In this document: positions 1 through 9,599 of the stretch, piece by piece
Layout: every line of letters starts with the position of its first letter
Numbering within the stretch: the stretch's first letter is position 1
Assembly: GCA_003339415.1 (NCBI GenBank)
Contig: PDHQ01000611.1
Location: 1-14,003, forward strand
Reading direction: 5' to 3'
Length of the DNA: 14,003 nucleotides
Origin: Ophiocordyceps camponoti-saundersi (nom. inval.)
Lineage: Eukaryota > Ascomycota > Sordariomycetes > Hypocreales > Ophiocordycipitaceae
Program-made: the position numbers and the translations under genes
The notes under the pieces: model-generated
Database searches by the model: none
Told to the model about the DNA's origin: nothing
The model's input: the letters and a program-made list of their open reading frames with translations, nothing else

Positions 1-1608
1 GGACTCGACTCCCGCTCCTTGGACTAAGATACGGACGAGACGCGTCTCTTTAGTCTGCCCGAAGCGCTGCACGCGATAGTTAGCTTACTTCTCTCTAGTT
101 ATCTTCTACGGGACTAACCCGTTAACTGCCTTTCTTATCCCCTAAGGGATAAACCCGTTAGCTGCTCTTCTTATCTCTTAGGGGATAAACCCGTTAACTG
201 CTCTCCTTATCCCCTAAGGGATAAACTTATTAACTGCTCTTCTTATCCCCTAAGGGATAAACCCGTTAACTGCTCTCCTTATCCCTTAGGGGATAAATAC
301 CTATCGTCTCGGGTATATCGTCGTCGTCCTGCACGGCATAGTTAATCTCCTTATCCTTTCGTACCTACGTTAACGAAATATAGGACTCGACTCCCGCTCC
401 TCGGACTAAGATACGGACGAGACGCGTCTCTTTAGTCTACCCGAAGCGCTGCACGCGATAGTTAGCTTGCTTCTCTCTAGTTATCTTTTACGGGATTAAC
501 CCGTTAACTGCTCTTCTTATCCCCTAGGGGATAAACTTATTAACTGCTCTCCTTATCCCCTAGGGGATAAATACTTATCGTCTCGGGTATATCGTTGTCG
601 TCCTACACGGTATAGTTAATCTCCTTACCTTTTCGTACCTACGTCGACGAAATATAGGACTCGACTCCCGCTCCTTAGACTAAGATATAGATAAGACGCG
701 TCTTTTTAGTCTGCCCGAAGCGCTGCACGTAATAGTTAGCTTACTTCTCTTTAGTTATCTTCTACGGGACTAACCCGTTAACTGCTCTTCTTATCCCCTA
801 GGGGATAAACTTATTAACTGCTCTCCTTATCCCCTAGGGGATAAATACCTATCGTTTCGGGTATATCGTCGTCGTCCTATACGGTATAGTTAATCTCCTT
901 ATCCTTTCGCACCTACGTCGACGAAATATAGGACTCGACTCCCGCTCCTTAGACTAAGATACGGACGAGACGCGTCTCTTTAGTCTGCCCGAAGCGCTGC
1001 ACGCGATAGTTAGCTTACTTCTCTCTAGTTATCTTCTACGGGACTAACCCGTTAACTGCCTTTCTTATCTCCTAAGGGATAAACCCGTTAACTGCTCTTC
1101 TTATCCCCTAGGGGATAAACTTATTAACTGCTTTTCTTATCCCCTAGGGGATAAACTTATTAACTGCTCTTCTTATCCCCTAAAGGATAAACTTATTAAC
1201 TGCTCTTCTTATCCCCTAAGGGATAAACCCGTTAACTACTCTCCTTATCCCCTAGGGGATAAATACCTATTATCTCGGGTATATCGTCGTCGTCCTACAC
1301 GGTATAGTTAATCTCCTTATCCTTTCGCACCTACGTCGACGAAATATAGGACTCGACTTCCGCTTCTCGGACTAAGATGCGGACGAGACGCGTCTCTTTC
1401 GTCTGCCCGAAGCGCTACACGCTGCCCTTCTTATCCCTAAGGGATAAACCCGTTAACTCCTCTTCTTATCCCCTAGGGGATAAATACCTATCGTCTCCGG
1501 TATATAGTCGTTATCCTGCACGGTATAGTTAATCTCCTTATCCTTTCGCACCTACGTTAACGAAATATAGGACTCGACTTCCGCTCCTCAGACTAAGATA
1601 CGGACGAG
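1..1608. repeat. Higher-order tandem satellite array, units of 221-418 bp
   Basis: A unit beginning GGACTCGACTYCCGCTCCT recurs at 1, 383, 657, 931, 1349 and 1570, giving spacings of 382, 274, 274, 418 and 221 bp. The first four differ by exact multiples of 36 bp (274+108 and 274+144), because each unit contains a variable number of a 36-bp subrepeat. The rest of the unit is conserved: a 5' block with ACGCGTCTCTTT and GCGCTGCACGC, a bridge with GTTAGCTTRCTTCTCT, and a 3' block with CGGGTATATCGTCGTCGTCC ending in CGAAATATA. The fifth unit also lacks part of the bridge. Differences between copies are mainly C/T and G/A, as expected for repeat-directed mutation. The window starts exactly at a unit start, so the array probably continues to the left. 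I see no coding potential. Confidence 0.95.
121..1483. repeat. 36-bp subrepeats with an 18-bp palindrome (17 copies)
   Basis: The 36-bp unit is TTATCCCCTAGGGGATAA followed by ACCCGTTAACTGCTCTTC with small variations. The first 18 bases are a perfect palindrome in the commonest form. Palindromes start at 135, 171, 207, 243 and 279; at 517 and 553; at 791 and 827; at 1065, 1101, 1137, 1173, 1209 and 1245; and at 1431 and 1466. This gives 5, 2, 2, 6 and 2 copies in successive long units. Copies abut without spacers, so expansion by unequal exchange or slippage explains the length differences between units. Variants such as CCCTAAGGG keep the stem imperfectly. Confidence 0.95.
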
Positions 1609-1798
1609 ACGCGTCTCTTTAGTCTACCTAAAGCGCTGCACGCTTCTCTTTCGTCTATCCGAAATACTGCACGCGTCTCTTTCGTCTATCCGAAACGCTG
1701 CACGCGTCTCTTTCGTCTGCCCGAAATACTGCACGCGTCTCTTTCGTCTTTCCGAAACGCTGCACGCGTCTCTTTCCTCTGCCCGAAACGCTGCACGC
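1609..1798. repeat. 31-bp tandem repeat, about 6 copies
   Basis: The GCACGC marker recurs at 1638, 1669, 1700, 1731, 1762 and 1793, exactly 31 bp apart. The unit is ACGCGTCTCTTTCGTCTGCC followed by CGAAACGCTGC, with C/T variants. The same segment occurs once in each long satellite unit upstream (for example at about 40-72), so this block is a local amplification of one part of that unit at the right edge of the array. A length of 31 is not a multiple of three, which argues against a repeated protein domain. Confidence 0.93.
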
Positions 1799-1800
1799 TA

Positions 1801-2040
1801 TAGCTGCGATATTTCGCTTGCTTCTTTTTCGTTATTTTCTACTACGGGTCTATAGTAATAATACGATTCGCTAACGTAAGGTTTAGACCTTCTCCGCCGG
1901 TTCTTATCGTAGAGACCTGCTATAGGAGGCACGATAAGTATAGTAATAGATAATATATTCTTTAGAGATAGCCCTATATAGGTAGGTAGGTAAGCTAGGA
2001 TATGTATCTTATATATGCGTTACGTGTTTATAGTTACGTG
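1801..2040. other. Transition sequence, no gene seen
   Basis: This non-repetitive AT-rich sequence follows the satellite. It still shows high TpA and low CpA/TpG. I see no reading frame, RNA gene or further satellite unit in it. Confidence 0.5.
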
Positions 2041-2049
2041 GCCTGCGGC

Positions 2050-2580
2050 CATACCTGCGATTTGCTAACTAATTAGCTACTAGGGATATCTAAATATCTC
2101 TTTCTCTTACGTACGCACGCACTAGTTCCTCCTTAGTTTCGTCTTTAGTAAAGTCGCTAATCGCCTCGTTCGTCTAAGTTTATATTATTACGCGTAAATA
2201 ATAGTAGAAAGATACGTTCGCCTTCTATAATATATATCCTAGTACCTAAGGGATCGAGTTAATAAATTCGGCAAATACTGCTCGTAAGATATTCGCCTTT
2301 AATAAGCGAGCTAGTCGCTCGGCTATTTACGGCACGACCCCGGGATAACCCCGGTAGAAGTTATAACCCCGCTCGATCCTTTCCTCGGCTAGAGTCGTGC
2401 TCGCCCGAGCTCCGGTTAGGCAAGACGGGGGAAATATATATATAAGCAAGTCTATTATAAAGGGACTCGGCACCCGTCTTAGGGCCGTCTATAGGTAGCG
2501 ACTATAGGCTACCTCTTACTAAGGTTATAATCTTAGACGGATTCTAACGGAATCGGAATATTACGTTAAATAAAGAATAA
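2050..2580 (-). pseudogene. Possible coding relic, unknown family
   Basis: One minus-strand frame runs from about 2580 down to about 2050 with roughly nine TAG/TAA codons in some 180. It includes a stop-free run of nearly 60 codons around 2365-2520 that contains SLPIDGPKTGAESLYNRL. Near its lower end is a basic stretch reading VRKRKRYLDIPSS. The stops could be former Gln or Trp codons changed by CpA-to-TpA mutation. No domain is recognised, no start can be assigned, and the stop density is only slightly better than expected for such TA-rich sequence. It could be chance. Confidence 0.25.
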
Positions 2581-2671
2581 ACCGAGTAATTAATTTATAT
2601 ATCTAAGAGTTAGAATATAGGTAGGTATATTATATATATATTTATATAAACTATAAATGTAGAGAGCTTAA

Positions 2672-2694
2672 CCTCCGACCTTTAGGCTCGGAGG
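2672..2694. other. GC-rich hairpin between TA tracts
   Basis: CCTCCGA at 2672-2678 and TCGGAGG at 2688-2694 form a perfect 7-bp stem with a 9-base loop. TATATA-rich sequence lies on both sides (2625-2645 and 2700-2730). No U-tract follows in the form of a simple terminator. It may be the remnant of a small inverted-repeat element, or chance. Confidence 0.4.
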
Positions 2695-2699
2695 CCTTC

Positions 2700-3019
2700 C
2701 TTATATATATAATATATATATATATATAAAAATAGCGGTCCTTAGAGAAAGGCTCTTAAGAATAAAGATACTAGCTTCTAAGCTAGCGATATGCTAAGTG
2801 GGAGTATTCTATCGTTGCTAGGGAATCTGAACGAATATATATATCTTCGTATTAGAGTTTTCCTTCTACGTTTAATAACCCCCTTAATTATATCCTACCT
2901 ACTTATAGTCGTGTGAATTAAAGTCGGTTCTTCCTTTCTAATACTACCCTCGTAGCCACGGGGCTAGGGACTAACTAAAACGGCAATAGAGTATTCTTAT
3001 AAAAGTAACTTATTATAAG
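2700..3019. other. Mutated intergenic sequence, nothing recognised
   Basis: This stretch is AT-rich and low in CpA/TpG, starting with a TA-rich tract at 2700-2730. I see no RNA gene, and no frame stands out on either strand. Confidence 0.4.
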
Positions 3020-3170
3020 GTTAATAGCAGCACTGATAAAGGTGTTAAAATTCCTAATACTTATGACTATAATAATAATTCTGCTAGGTCTATTTTGCAA
3101 GGCTATGCCCTGAGAAGTAGGGTCGGCAGCGCTAACTAACTAAGAGGGAGGTCTATAGGGTAGGCCCCCA
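3020..3170. repeat. Diverged repeat pair, copy 1
   Basis: This segment matches 3728-3876 at an offset of about 706 bp. Shared blocks include TTCTGCTAGGTCT, then GCAAGGC, then GTAGGGYCGGCAGCGCT, then AACTAACTAAGAGGGAGG and GGTAGGCC. Copy 1 has lost more C and G than copy 2. Reading it on the minus strand also gives a similar peptide (GLPYRPPS) in both copies, so the repeat may be a duplicated piece of a coding relic. Confidence 0.8.
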
Positions 3171-4790
3171 CAACATAACTTAAGATCTTCGCTATAGCAT
3201 TTGCCGACATACGTACCGCAACTACCTAGAACTTAGATAATATCTACGTGTAATAGGAACTGAGGAAGTATAGTTATCCCCTGCTTAAGACCGGCGTAAC
3301 TTCGGATAGATAACCTATAATAAATAAGCTCTCTAACGCAACGAATCGGGCCTGCAAGCTAGCCGACCTCATCAAGTGAGAGGTCTTCCCCCAGGCCCTG
3401 TGGTTTTTCCTCTCTAATAAATAGTCTATATATATACATATGCCTAGATACTTATATAGGCTACTAGTATAATATAGTATATCTTATATATACTGCTCGT
3501 AAGATTAACTATATATATTAGCCCGCTCTTCTTATACTTAGCAGTTTATTTCTCTTTTAGTCTAAGCCTCTAAGGTACTAACTACTAATCGATAAACTTC
3601 TCTCCGGGCATTCCTCGAGCTAGTTAAGTAAAAATTACAGTCATAGCGGCCGTCATTTTCGTGCTCGGCACTAGAGGAAATCTAGGATACTTGGCGCTTA
3701 GTACTAAAAAAGCTATTCCTATATCTTATATAGCGAAAGGCAGCCTCGATAAATGTGGTGATATTCCTAATATAATAACTATAATTCTGCTAGGTCTGTG
3801 TGGCAAGGCCAGGGCCCTAGGAAGTAGGGCCGGCAGCGCTGACTAACTAAGAGGGAGGCCTATAAGGTAGGCCGTATAATACTAGATACTTCCGCGCTAT
3901 AATGACGCCTTTGCTATCCTTCCCTATTTCCCCGAACAGCTTATCGGCAGTTGCCTCAAAGTAAATAGAATCTAGCGTTTTCACTATAGTCGTACCATTA
4001 ACTACCTTGCCGTATTCTTTAACGCTACTAGTTATAGGCCCGAACTACTAGTTGTTCTTGCCTTCGTTAATACGTCTTCTTGAAAGTTCTGCTACAGTTC
4101 GATATAGGGTAGCCGATAAACTGAATATACGGGAACAGCTCTAAGGACGATTTGTCAGTATGTCTCGTTTCTCTTAGCGTGATTAGCTAACTAGACGACG
4201 AACCTAAAGCCGAGTTTGCTAACGATCTCTTAGTTAATGCCCGTTATATTTGCTCCGCAGCAGGCAATATTCTTTCTTAGCTATTAGAAAGATATCGATC
4301 AGTCACTATTGTCCTCGGCTAAGAAGCATTTTACTCACTTAGACTTAATATTATTAAGGAATCTCACGATGCCTCGCAGCCTCGTGCTGCCCCCATAGCC
4401 TCGTCCTAATATACATACGGCTTGCCCGAGTTATAAGGACCCTTTATACGAGATCCTTCTCATCTTATGACTCCCCACTCCACCTTTCATATTCCTTGTT
4501 CATTGCTTTGTACGTTCGAATAGGTATTTAGTCTTTAGATATCTACCCTCTTCGTACGTCGCGTACGAGAGGGCATCGCGATAATAAGTACACTCCTTTT
4601 CAGGATCCCTCGATACTAGTATCGGATAGCCCGTCTAATAGATATATCTTTAATCTCGTCGGTATAATCGCGCTTACTAAAGCGCTATCACTATAGAAGG
4701 CAACGAATAAGCATAATAATTTTATACCTGTGATAATAAAGAAGCTAACTTAGCTGCCGAGCTATAGGGATAAAGAAGAAGAGGCCTCCT
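3070..4790 (-). pseudogene. Possible long coding relic, unknown family
   Basis: The plus strand here is pyrimidine-rich, as expected if coding ran on the minus strand. One minus frame can be followed from about 4790 to about 3070. Its best parts are a stop-free 65-codon run at 3850-4044 (with GKVVNGTTIVKTLDSIYFEA) and an open stretch around 4550-4740 interrupted by a single TGA. In other parts two competing minus frames are equally open or better (for example around 4060-4400), and overall stop density is about 6-7%, near what TA-rich noncoding DNA would give. I recognise no domain. Treat this as a candidate decayed gene or transposon interior, or several fragments with frameshifts. Confidence 0.25.
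3728..3876. repeat. Diverged repeat pair, copy 2
   Basis: Second copy of the segment at 3020-3170, in the same orientation. It keeps more of the original C and G, for example GGCAAGGCCAGGGCCCTAGG around 3801. An ATG-initiated plus-strand frame of 61 codons (3661-3846) overlaps it, but nothing supports that frame as a gene. Confidence 0.8.
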
Positions 4791-5340
4791 AGTTTCGCGG
4801 GAGCAACGGGCACTCCTGCCCACATACACACATAGCCCTCGCAGAGAAGACCGTCTCAAGGAAGTATGTAGGACTGTCCGGTCCGTATAGGCCTGCAGGG
4901 ACCTGCCGGGTCGTACGGGCCGGTTAGGACTGCAGGGTCCAGAAAGGTCGTTTAATCTCACCTACCTAATTTAACAGATCTGATTAATTAGTATTCGCTT
5001 AGCTAGAGGGGGCTAAAGGACCTAGGAAGGGTTAGATTTGTACTTATAAGAAGGGGTCGATTTCCCACCCTTAGCAAGAAGACCCAAGGCAGCCGTGAGC
5101 CCTTCTATACAAAGTCAGTCGCCGTGAGCGCATTCGGACCTAGCAAGGTAGGGCTACCTGCTACGGATTCCTTCCTCCCTTAGCCCCTTTAATTCTACGT
5201 CTTTTGAATTTCTAGGAATTATACGGAATTACCCCTTTATCCCTTTTTCCCTTTTTCTTCTTCTTTTTCCTTTCTTCGGGAGTGTCCTTTTAACCCCGCT
5301 AAACTAGCTTGGTCACGTGAGTGCCTGCCAGGTTTATCCT
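4780..5340. other. Island that largely escaped CpA/TpG loss
   Basis: The base pattern changes sharply here. At 4801-4860 I count 9 CA, 1 TG and 2 TA, against 1 CA, 0 TG and 12 TA at 5461-5520. Features include GC-rich stretches around 4890-4945 with repeated CCTGCAGGG/CTGCAGGG and CGGGTCGTACGGGCCGG, two GCCGTGAGC copies near 5091 and 5121, a CT-rich tract at about 5240-5280, and the palindrome TCACGTGA at 5313-5320 (a bHLH-type E-box core, not otherwise supported). The minus frame at 4722-4961 has no recognisable domain and I do not call it a gene. This could be unique-copy DNA between mutated repeats or a younger insertion. Confidence 0.6.
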
Positions 5341-5719
5341 TAACAGTGGGCTTCGTCCATAATCACTCTTTAGCCCGACCACTTCTATAATAAGAGAAAT
5401 CCTAAATTATTCTATAGCTCCTTCTCGAAGGATCTATAGTTATGCTAGGAAGCTTATTTATAAACTTATCACTCGGATAGCTCTAAAGTAACTCCTTAAA
5501 TCTTATAATACTATTATAAGTTCTTATCGTTAGATTCTATCTATAAAATATCTTTATAAAATGCACTATAACCTAATTTTCTATTATAGGCTATTAGGCG
5601 TATAGTCTTACTTATTATAGCGTTTAACCCTATAGGAAATTTACTCGAGTAATGCTTCTATATCTCTAAGATCTAGCTAAATGCCACGCCGGCATTTAGT
5701 ACTAATACTAAGGTTATAG
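5341..5719. other. Heavily mutated spacer, no gene seen
   Basis: Extreme TpA enrichment with CTATAG and TTATAA motifs throughout. A short hairpin (TCCTTC TC GAAGGA, near 5419-5432) is flanked on both sides by CTATAG. No coding frame or RNA gene is visible. Confidence 0.5.
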
Positions 5720-6115
5720 AAACCCGTTAACTGCTCCTCTTATAAACTATAGGATAAGCTAGGTGACTGCCCTTCTTCTCCCCTAAGGTTAAACTCGCTA
5801 ACTGCTTTTCTTTCTCCTAGGCATAAACTCGTTCTCGTTTACTACTCTTCTTATCCCTAAAGGGACAAACTTATTCACTCTATTCTTATTCCCTAAGAGA
5901 TAAACCCTTTCACTTATAAACCCGTTCACTCCTCTTCCTATCCCCTATCGGATAAACCCGTTTACTTATAAACCTACCTACTCCTTTTCTTATTCCCTAA
6001 GCTATAAACTTATTCACTGCTATTCTTATTCCCTAAGAGATAAACTCCCTAACTGCTCTTATCCTCTCCGGGATAAACCCGTTTACTACACTCCTTATCC
6101 CCTAGGGGTTAGGTT
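5720..6115. repeat. Second, decayed array of the 36-bp repeat family
   Basis: Repeated AAACCCGTTAACTGCTC-like and TTATTCCCTAAGAGATAAA-like blocks follow each other at roughly 36-bp spacing, for example at 5721, 5865-5900, 5925-5960, 6000-6060 and 6085-6110. The last copy still has CTTATCCCCTAGGGG. Sequence and spacing match the subrepeat at 121-1483, but most palindromes are broken and spacing is irregular. The family therefore exists at two places 4 kb apart and this copy is older or less homogenised. Confidence 0.85.
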
Positions 6116-6135
6116 AAAAGCGATACCTATATAAA

Positions 6136-6146
6136 CCCCCCCCCCC
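6136..6146. repeat. C11 homopolymer, copy 1
   Basis: Eleven consecutive C residues just after the decayed 36-bp array, followed shortly by TAACTCT. A second tract of the same length, also followed shortly by TAACTCT, lies at 13805-13815. Confidence 0.9.
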
Positions 6147-6453
6147 TAACTCTCTATCCTTATAGCGAAAGCAGAATCAGCCCTTAGCCTTTCGGGCCGT
6201 TTTATTATTAGCCTCCGCCTTAGCTTTCGTTTCGAGCCTCGACTTCGCTACTATAATCGCCTCCTTTTAGAAGGAATAAACCTCTCTATTTAAATTAGAT
6301 CTTCTATTAACTAATAAAATATCTTAAGGTAAGTATTTTAGCGAGATCGGAGCTAACGAACTAGTTATTAGCATAGTACTTTAGCGGGGGAAGAAGGATA
6401 CCCTAAGCAAGCGTAGTAGATACCTAAGGGGCGTAACTTCTTACGTGACTAAA
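6147..6453. other. Spacer leading into repeat copy A
   Basis: AT-rich sequence with no gene seen. Near its end, GTACTTTAGCGGGGGAAGAA (from about 6377) resembles the last bases of the window (from about 13977), so this spacer may be a part of the repeated unit that precedes each 555-bp repeat copy. Confidence 0.4.
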
Positions 6454-7005
6454 GTCTTTAACTAACATAAGGGGGGATCTCTAGCTATAGGGGGAAGAGC
6501 CGCATAGTAATTCTCTATAGGGAAAATAACAAGGAGTCGGTTCTCCATATAAAGATAAGAGAAAGAAGTAACATAAAGGTGGAAACTATTTAATCAGATG
6601 CTAAAGACTTCGAAAAGGGTGTTTAAATTAGTAATTTATAGTATAAAAGTATAAAGTTTAAAATAAAGTTATAATTCCGTTTAGTAGAGTTTTTGCTATA
6701 AGTCCTCTCTAAGACTTAACTTACGATATACGACTTTTATTATAGCTCTAAAGATAAGGTTAAGGGCTAATTACTTGCTTAATTCGTCCTCTTTCGAGGG
6801 AAACTAATCTATGCTATATACCTAGTAATAGCCCCTATCTTAGCTTAACCACCCTCGTATATTAACCCTCGGCAGCTCTTAGGAAAAGAAAAAAGGGTTT
6901 AGGAACCATTTAATTAAACTTTTCACAAGTCCCTAACAATTCCCTAGCTAAGGTAGGCGCTTGTATTTCTTTCGGCGTCCCTATCTCCGCCGCCAAACTC
7001 CTCCC
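6454..7005 (+). repeat. ~555-bp dispersed repeat, copy A (LTR-like)
   Basis: Begins GTCTTTAACTAACATAAGG, continues through ATCTCTAGCTATAGGGGGA, the central block ATAATTCCGTTTAGTAGAG at 6671, TCGAGGGAAACTAAT near 6796, and ends near CCGCCGCCAAACTC. It matches copy B (11272-11822) and copy C (13168-13725) along the full length, all in the same orientation. The central block sits 217 bp from the start here, 215 in B and about 221 in C. A motif GGAAMYATTTAATYA occurs at both 6581 and 6902, 321 bp apart, and the same paired spacing is seen in B and C. The strand is assigned only by convention. It could be a solo LTR or the terminal direct repeat of the cassette at 7006-11271. No terminal TG...CA or target duplication could be confirmed. 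Confidence 0.85.
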
Positions 7006-7256
7006 CAAGCGCGTGCCGCAATAATAAGTAATTAGCCCTTTTTCTCGGTAATAACTGACTTTTTCTTATAACTTAAATAAGGTACGTATAAGCGCGACAA
7101 AACAAAGGCGGAAAGGACTCTTCGTAAAGGAAATAATAAAGGAAACTCTAGTTACTTCTCCTTAGGGTCTAACCCTTAGATCCGTCGACTCTAGCGTTCG
7201 CGCCGACCGCCCGCTAGTAGCATATCTCTCTCAGGTCCCTTCTCTCGCTCCCATCG
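7006..7256. other. Region after the end of the protease relic
   Basis: Lies between repeat copy A and the apparent stop of the minus-strand gene. The minus frame stays fairly open past that stop to about 7140 (containing WEREKGPERDMLLAGG), so the true C-terminus may lie here if the TAA at 7257-7259 is itself a mutated CAA. Otherwise it is 3' untranslated sequence. Confidence 0.4.
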
Positions 7257-9590
7257 TTACTTAATTAAATAGTTATCGATAGCCTTATCGATCTCGGCCT
7301 ACATACTAGGGTGCATAAGCCCCGGGGGCTGCAAGCTAATAAAAGAACTAGTCTTCGGGATTATTAGGATCATCTTCGGTTCTTAAAGCTAGTCTCTAAT
7401 AAGTGCGCGTCCGGTATATACTATAATAGATCCGGCCGTATTAAGTGCGATATACCTTCCTTATCGTACACGTCCGCAACTCTCAGTCTAAGTTATATAA
7501 TTCTTATAACGCTTAACCCCTCTAACCCTAAAGCTAAGCGGGTCTAGGTTAATTAGTTCTCGGCCTATACTTATAGCTATAAGTCCTTCGCTAGGCTAGA
7601 CTATAGGGTTCTTGCCTAAGGCAAAATAAGTAAAGCGTATTAATTTTAGCGTTCCTGCGTCTTTTTCCTCCCCTTTTCTTTTAGGGGCCGTCTTCTGTAA
7701 CGCAGGGTTCTTAATTAAATAGTCGCGCTTCGTTAACTTCTTCGTCCTCGCGCTGCGCCTCGGAGAGAAAGCCGGCTATATCGGGGCCGGGTTTAATCCT
7801 ACGGGTATTTTCTTCCCCGTAGTGAGTTTCTTAGGCTATAATATGCCCGTTAATTCCTGAGGGATTATTTTCTTTATCCTAGTCGTTTCCTCTCTAGTTA
7901 TAGCGTTATTAGGCGCCTTAGTCGCCTTATCTTCCTTCCTCGTATTCTTTATAGCGCTCGTCTCTCGTCTAACTCCTTCTAGAGTCGGGGGGTCTTTAGA
8001 TCTAAAAGAAGATAAAAGGCTAGATGTCGGAACTATTTAATTATTAGTCGGGCCTTTCATAGTCTTATCTTCGGGAAGGTCCTCGTTATTTTCCTCCCTA
8101 ACCTCTTCCTCGTCTAGAGCCTTATTATCCCCGGCCCCTTCGCCCCTATTAAAGTCGTTAATATCGATCCCTTGCAGTTCTTCCCGATCTCCCTAAGGCT
8201 GTCTTCTAACTCTAGTAGCGCCTAAGTATAGCACTATAATATGGCTCTTTATCATAGAGTTATTAGCAAGGGTCTTAGGCGTAATAGTTCGGTATCTTCT
8301 AAGGATCCGGTAGCAGGGGACGGTGGCCTCGGGGCATAGGCCCCTAAGCGTCGTTAAGCCTGCTTCTGGCTTTATTAAAAGATCTTCGCCGCCCTCCCAG
8401 TTCCTTAGTTTAAATCTATAACTATTTCCTAAGAAGTTAAACTATTCCGACTTTCGGATACCTAGTTTATTCGCCCTAATAGCATATAGGTTACTAGTTA
8501 TCCGAGCGATTAATTCGTCGTAATTATTGCCGTCGCTATCCTCGGTTCGTATAGCCTAGTCTCGCAAGAGAATACGGGAATCCGGGGGGGTCTCGAGATC
8601 TTCTCCAAACTATTTAACGCTTAATCCTCGCTTATTCGATAAGCTATTAATATATACGTCGAGTTTAAGACCGATAAAGCTACGGGCCTAGTATTATAGC
8701 ATAGAAAGGGCTAGGTATCCGCATTCGTACTCTCCTTTCTATCGCGTCCTAGGAATAACGATAAAATTAAAGGGGCAGTCCCCCTAAAACTCGCTCAAGA
8801 TATCTCTCTATGCGGCTATCACCCTTTTCGATCGAGGCACTCGCCCCGGCTCTATCGAGTCGAAAAAATAGAGTACTCGGGCTTGCTAATCCTAAAAGAA
8901 GCTGCCCCAATAATACCTAATGTCGGTCCCATCCGCTCTAAAATTAACTATGCCACCTAGAAGGGGGCAACCATTTGCTTCCTACTTGAGGTTAAACCTA
9001 GGCACGATATAATAGATTTTCTTCTTAAACGGCATATTAGTGGTCTCGTTTGCGGTAGTGGGTATCGTAATCACTATAGGAATCGTGAATAGGTGCACTT
9101 TATCCTAGATTCCCCTATTTAAGATTTTTATCATAGCTCCTAGCTTAAAGCTAGTTACCTATAATCGTCTCTCTACTCTAAAAATAAAACGCCCTATATT
9201 ATCTACGTAGCTGCTCTAGTCTTAGATATTATTAAACGGGATAACGTTAGCGATCTCCTCGCTAGCTCGAAATATATATAAGTATTTAATCGTATCTGCA
9301 AAAAGCTTAACGCGTTCCTTCGGCTAAACTATTCGTCCTGCAAACTAAGGGGGCTATTTGCACTCGAGGGTTCGCGCGAGCTCGGGAGTCACCGCCAAGA
9401 AAGGGAGATTAGGCGACGTAGGCCCTATCGTCACTCTACTATAAAGTATCGCCGTAGTAGCAAACTTATTATTTCGTTCGCTAAAAAACAGCCCTTCCGG
9501 TTTAAAGTCTACTTCCTTGCCGAGCTTATAGTCTAGGTCTGCTAAATCTATAATATATTTTAGTTATAATAATAGTGCGCTAAGTATAGC
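7257..9590 (-). pseudogene. Dead gene with Ulp1/SENP-like (C48) cysteine protease core
   Basis: A single minus-strand frame runs about 775 codons with 30 in-frame TAG/TAA and no TGA, while the other frame I tried carries far more stops. Stop-free runs reach 82 codons (8196-8441). Around residues 215-285 is a Ulp1-type core: Tyr-Trp (8907-8912) where the family has His-Trp, Asp in FFDSIEPG (8859-8861) 17 residues later, a TAG (8739-8741) where the oxyanion Gln is expected, and Cys in YECGYLAL (8721-8723) six residues after it. The Asp-Cys distance is 46 residues. Family members cleave SUMO-like or other isopeptide bonds. The C-terminal two thirds is unknown, with an acidic patch near 8085-8140 and basic Lys/Arg-rich stretches. 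The ATG appears lost (ATG to ATA fits), so the start is approximate. It is divergent from the gene at 9888. Relic status is clear; the protease assignment rests on motif spacing. Confidence 0.75.
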
Positions 9591-9599
9591 TTAGTTATT

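Noticed and set aside
121..300. Homing endonuclease (I-SceI-like) site
   Set aside because: Only about nine bases (TAGGGATAA-like) resemble it; the remainder does not match.
121..1483. 36-bp repeats as a CRISPR array
   Set aside because: Copies abut directly with no unique spacers, and the context is eukaryotic.
121..1483. Telomere-type repeats (CCCTAA/TTAGGG occur inside the palindrome)
   Set aside because: The hexamer is never tandem; it appears once per 36 bp as part of the palindrome.
1609..1798. Coding repeat protein
   Set aside because: The 31-bp period is not a multiple of three and frames contain stops.
3661..3846. 61-aa plus-strand ORF
   Set aside because: Lies across one copy of a diverged repeat, shows no domain, and the other copy does not preserve the frame.
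4722..4961. 79-aa minus-strand ORF
   Set aside because: Low-complexity Arg/Ser/Leu composition in the GC-rich island; open probably because of base composition. A donor-like CAGGTATAA at its end is not enough support.
5313..5320. Functional E-box promoter element
   Set aside because: TCACGTGA is a real palindrome but no gene is supported downstream, so it is only mentioned within the island.
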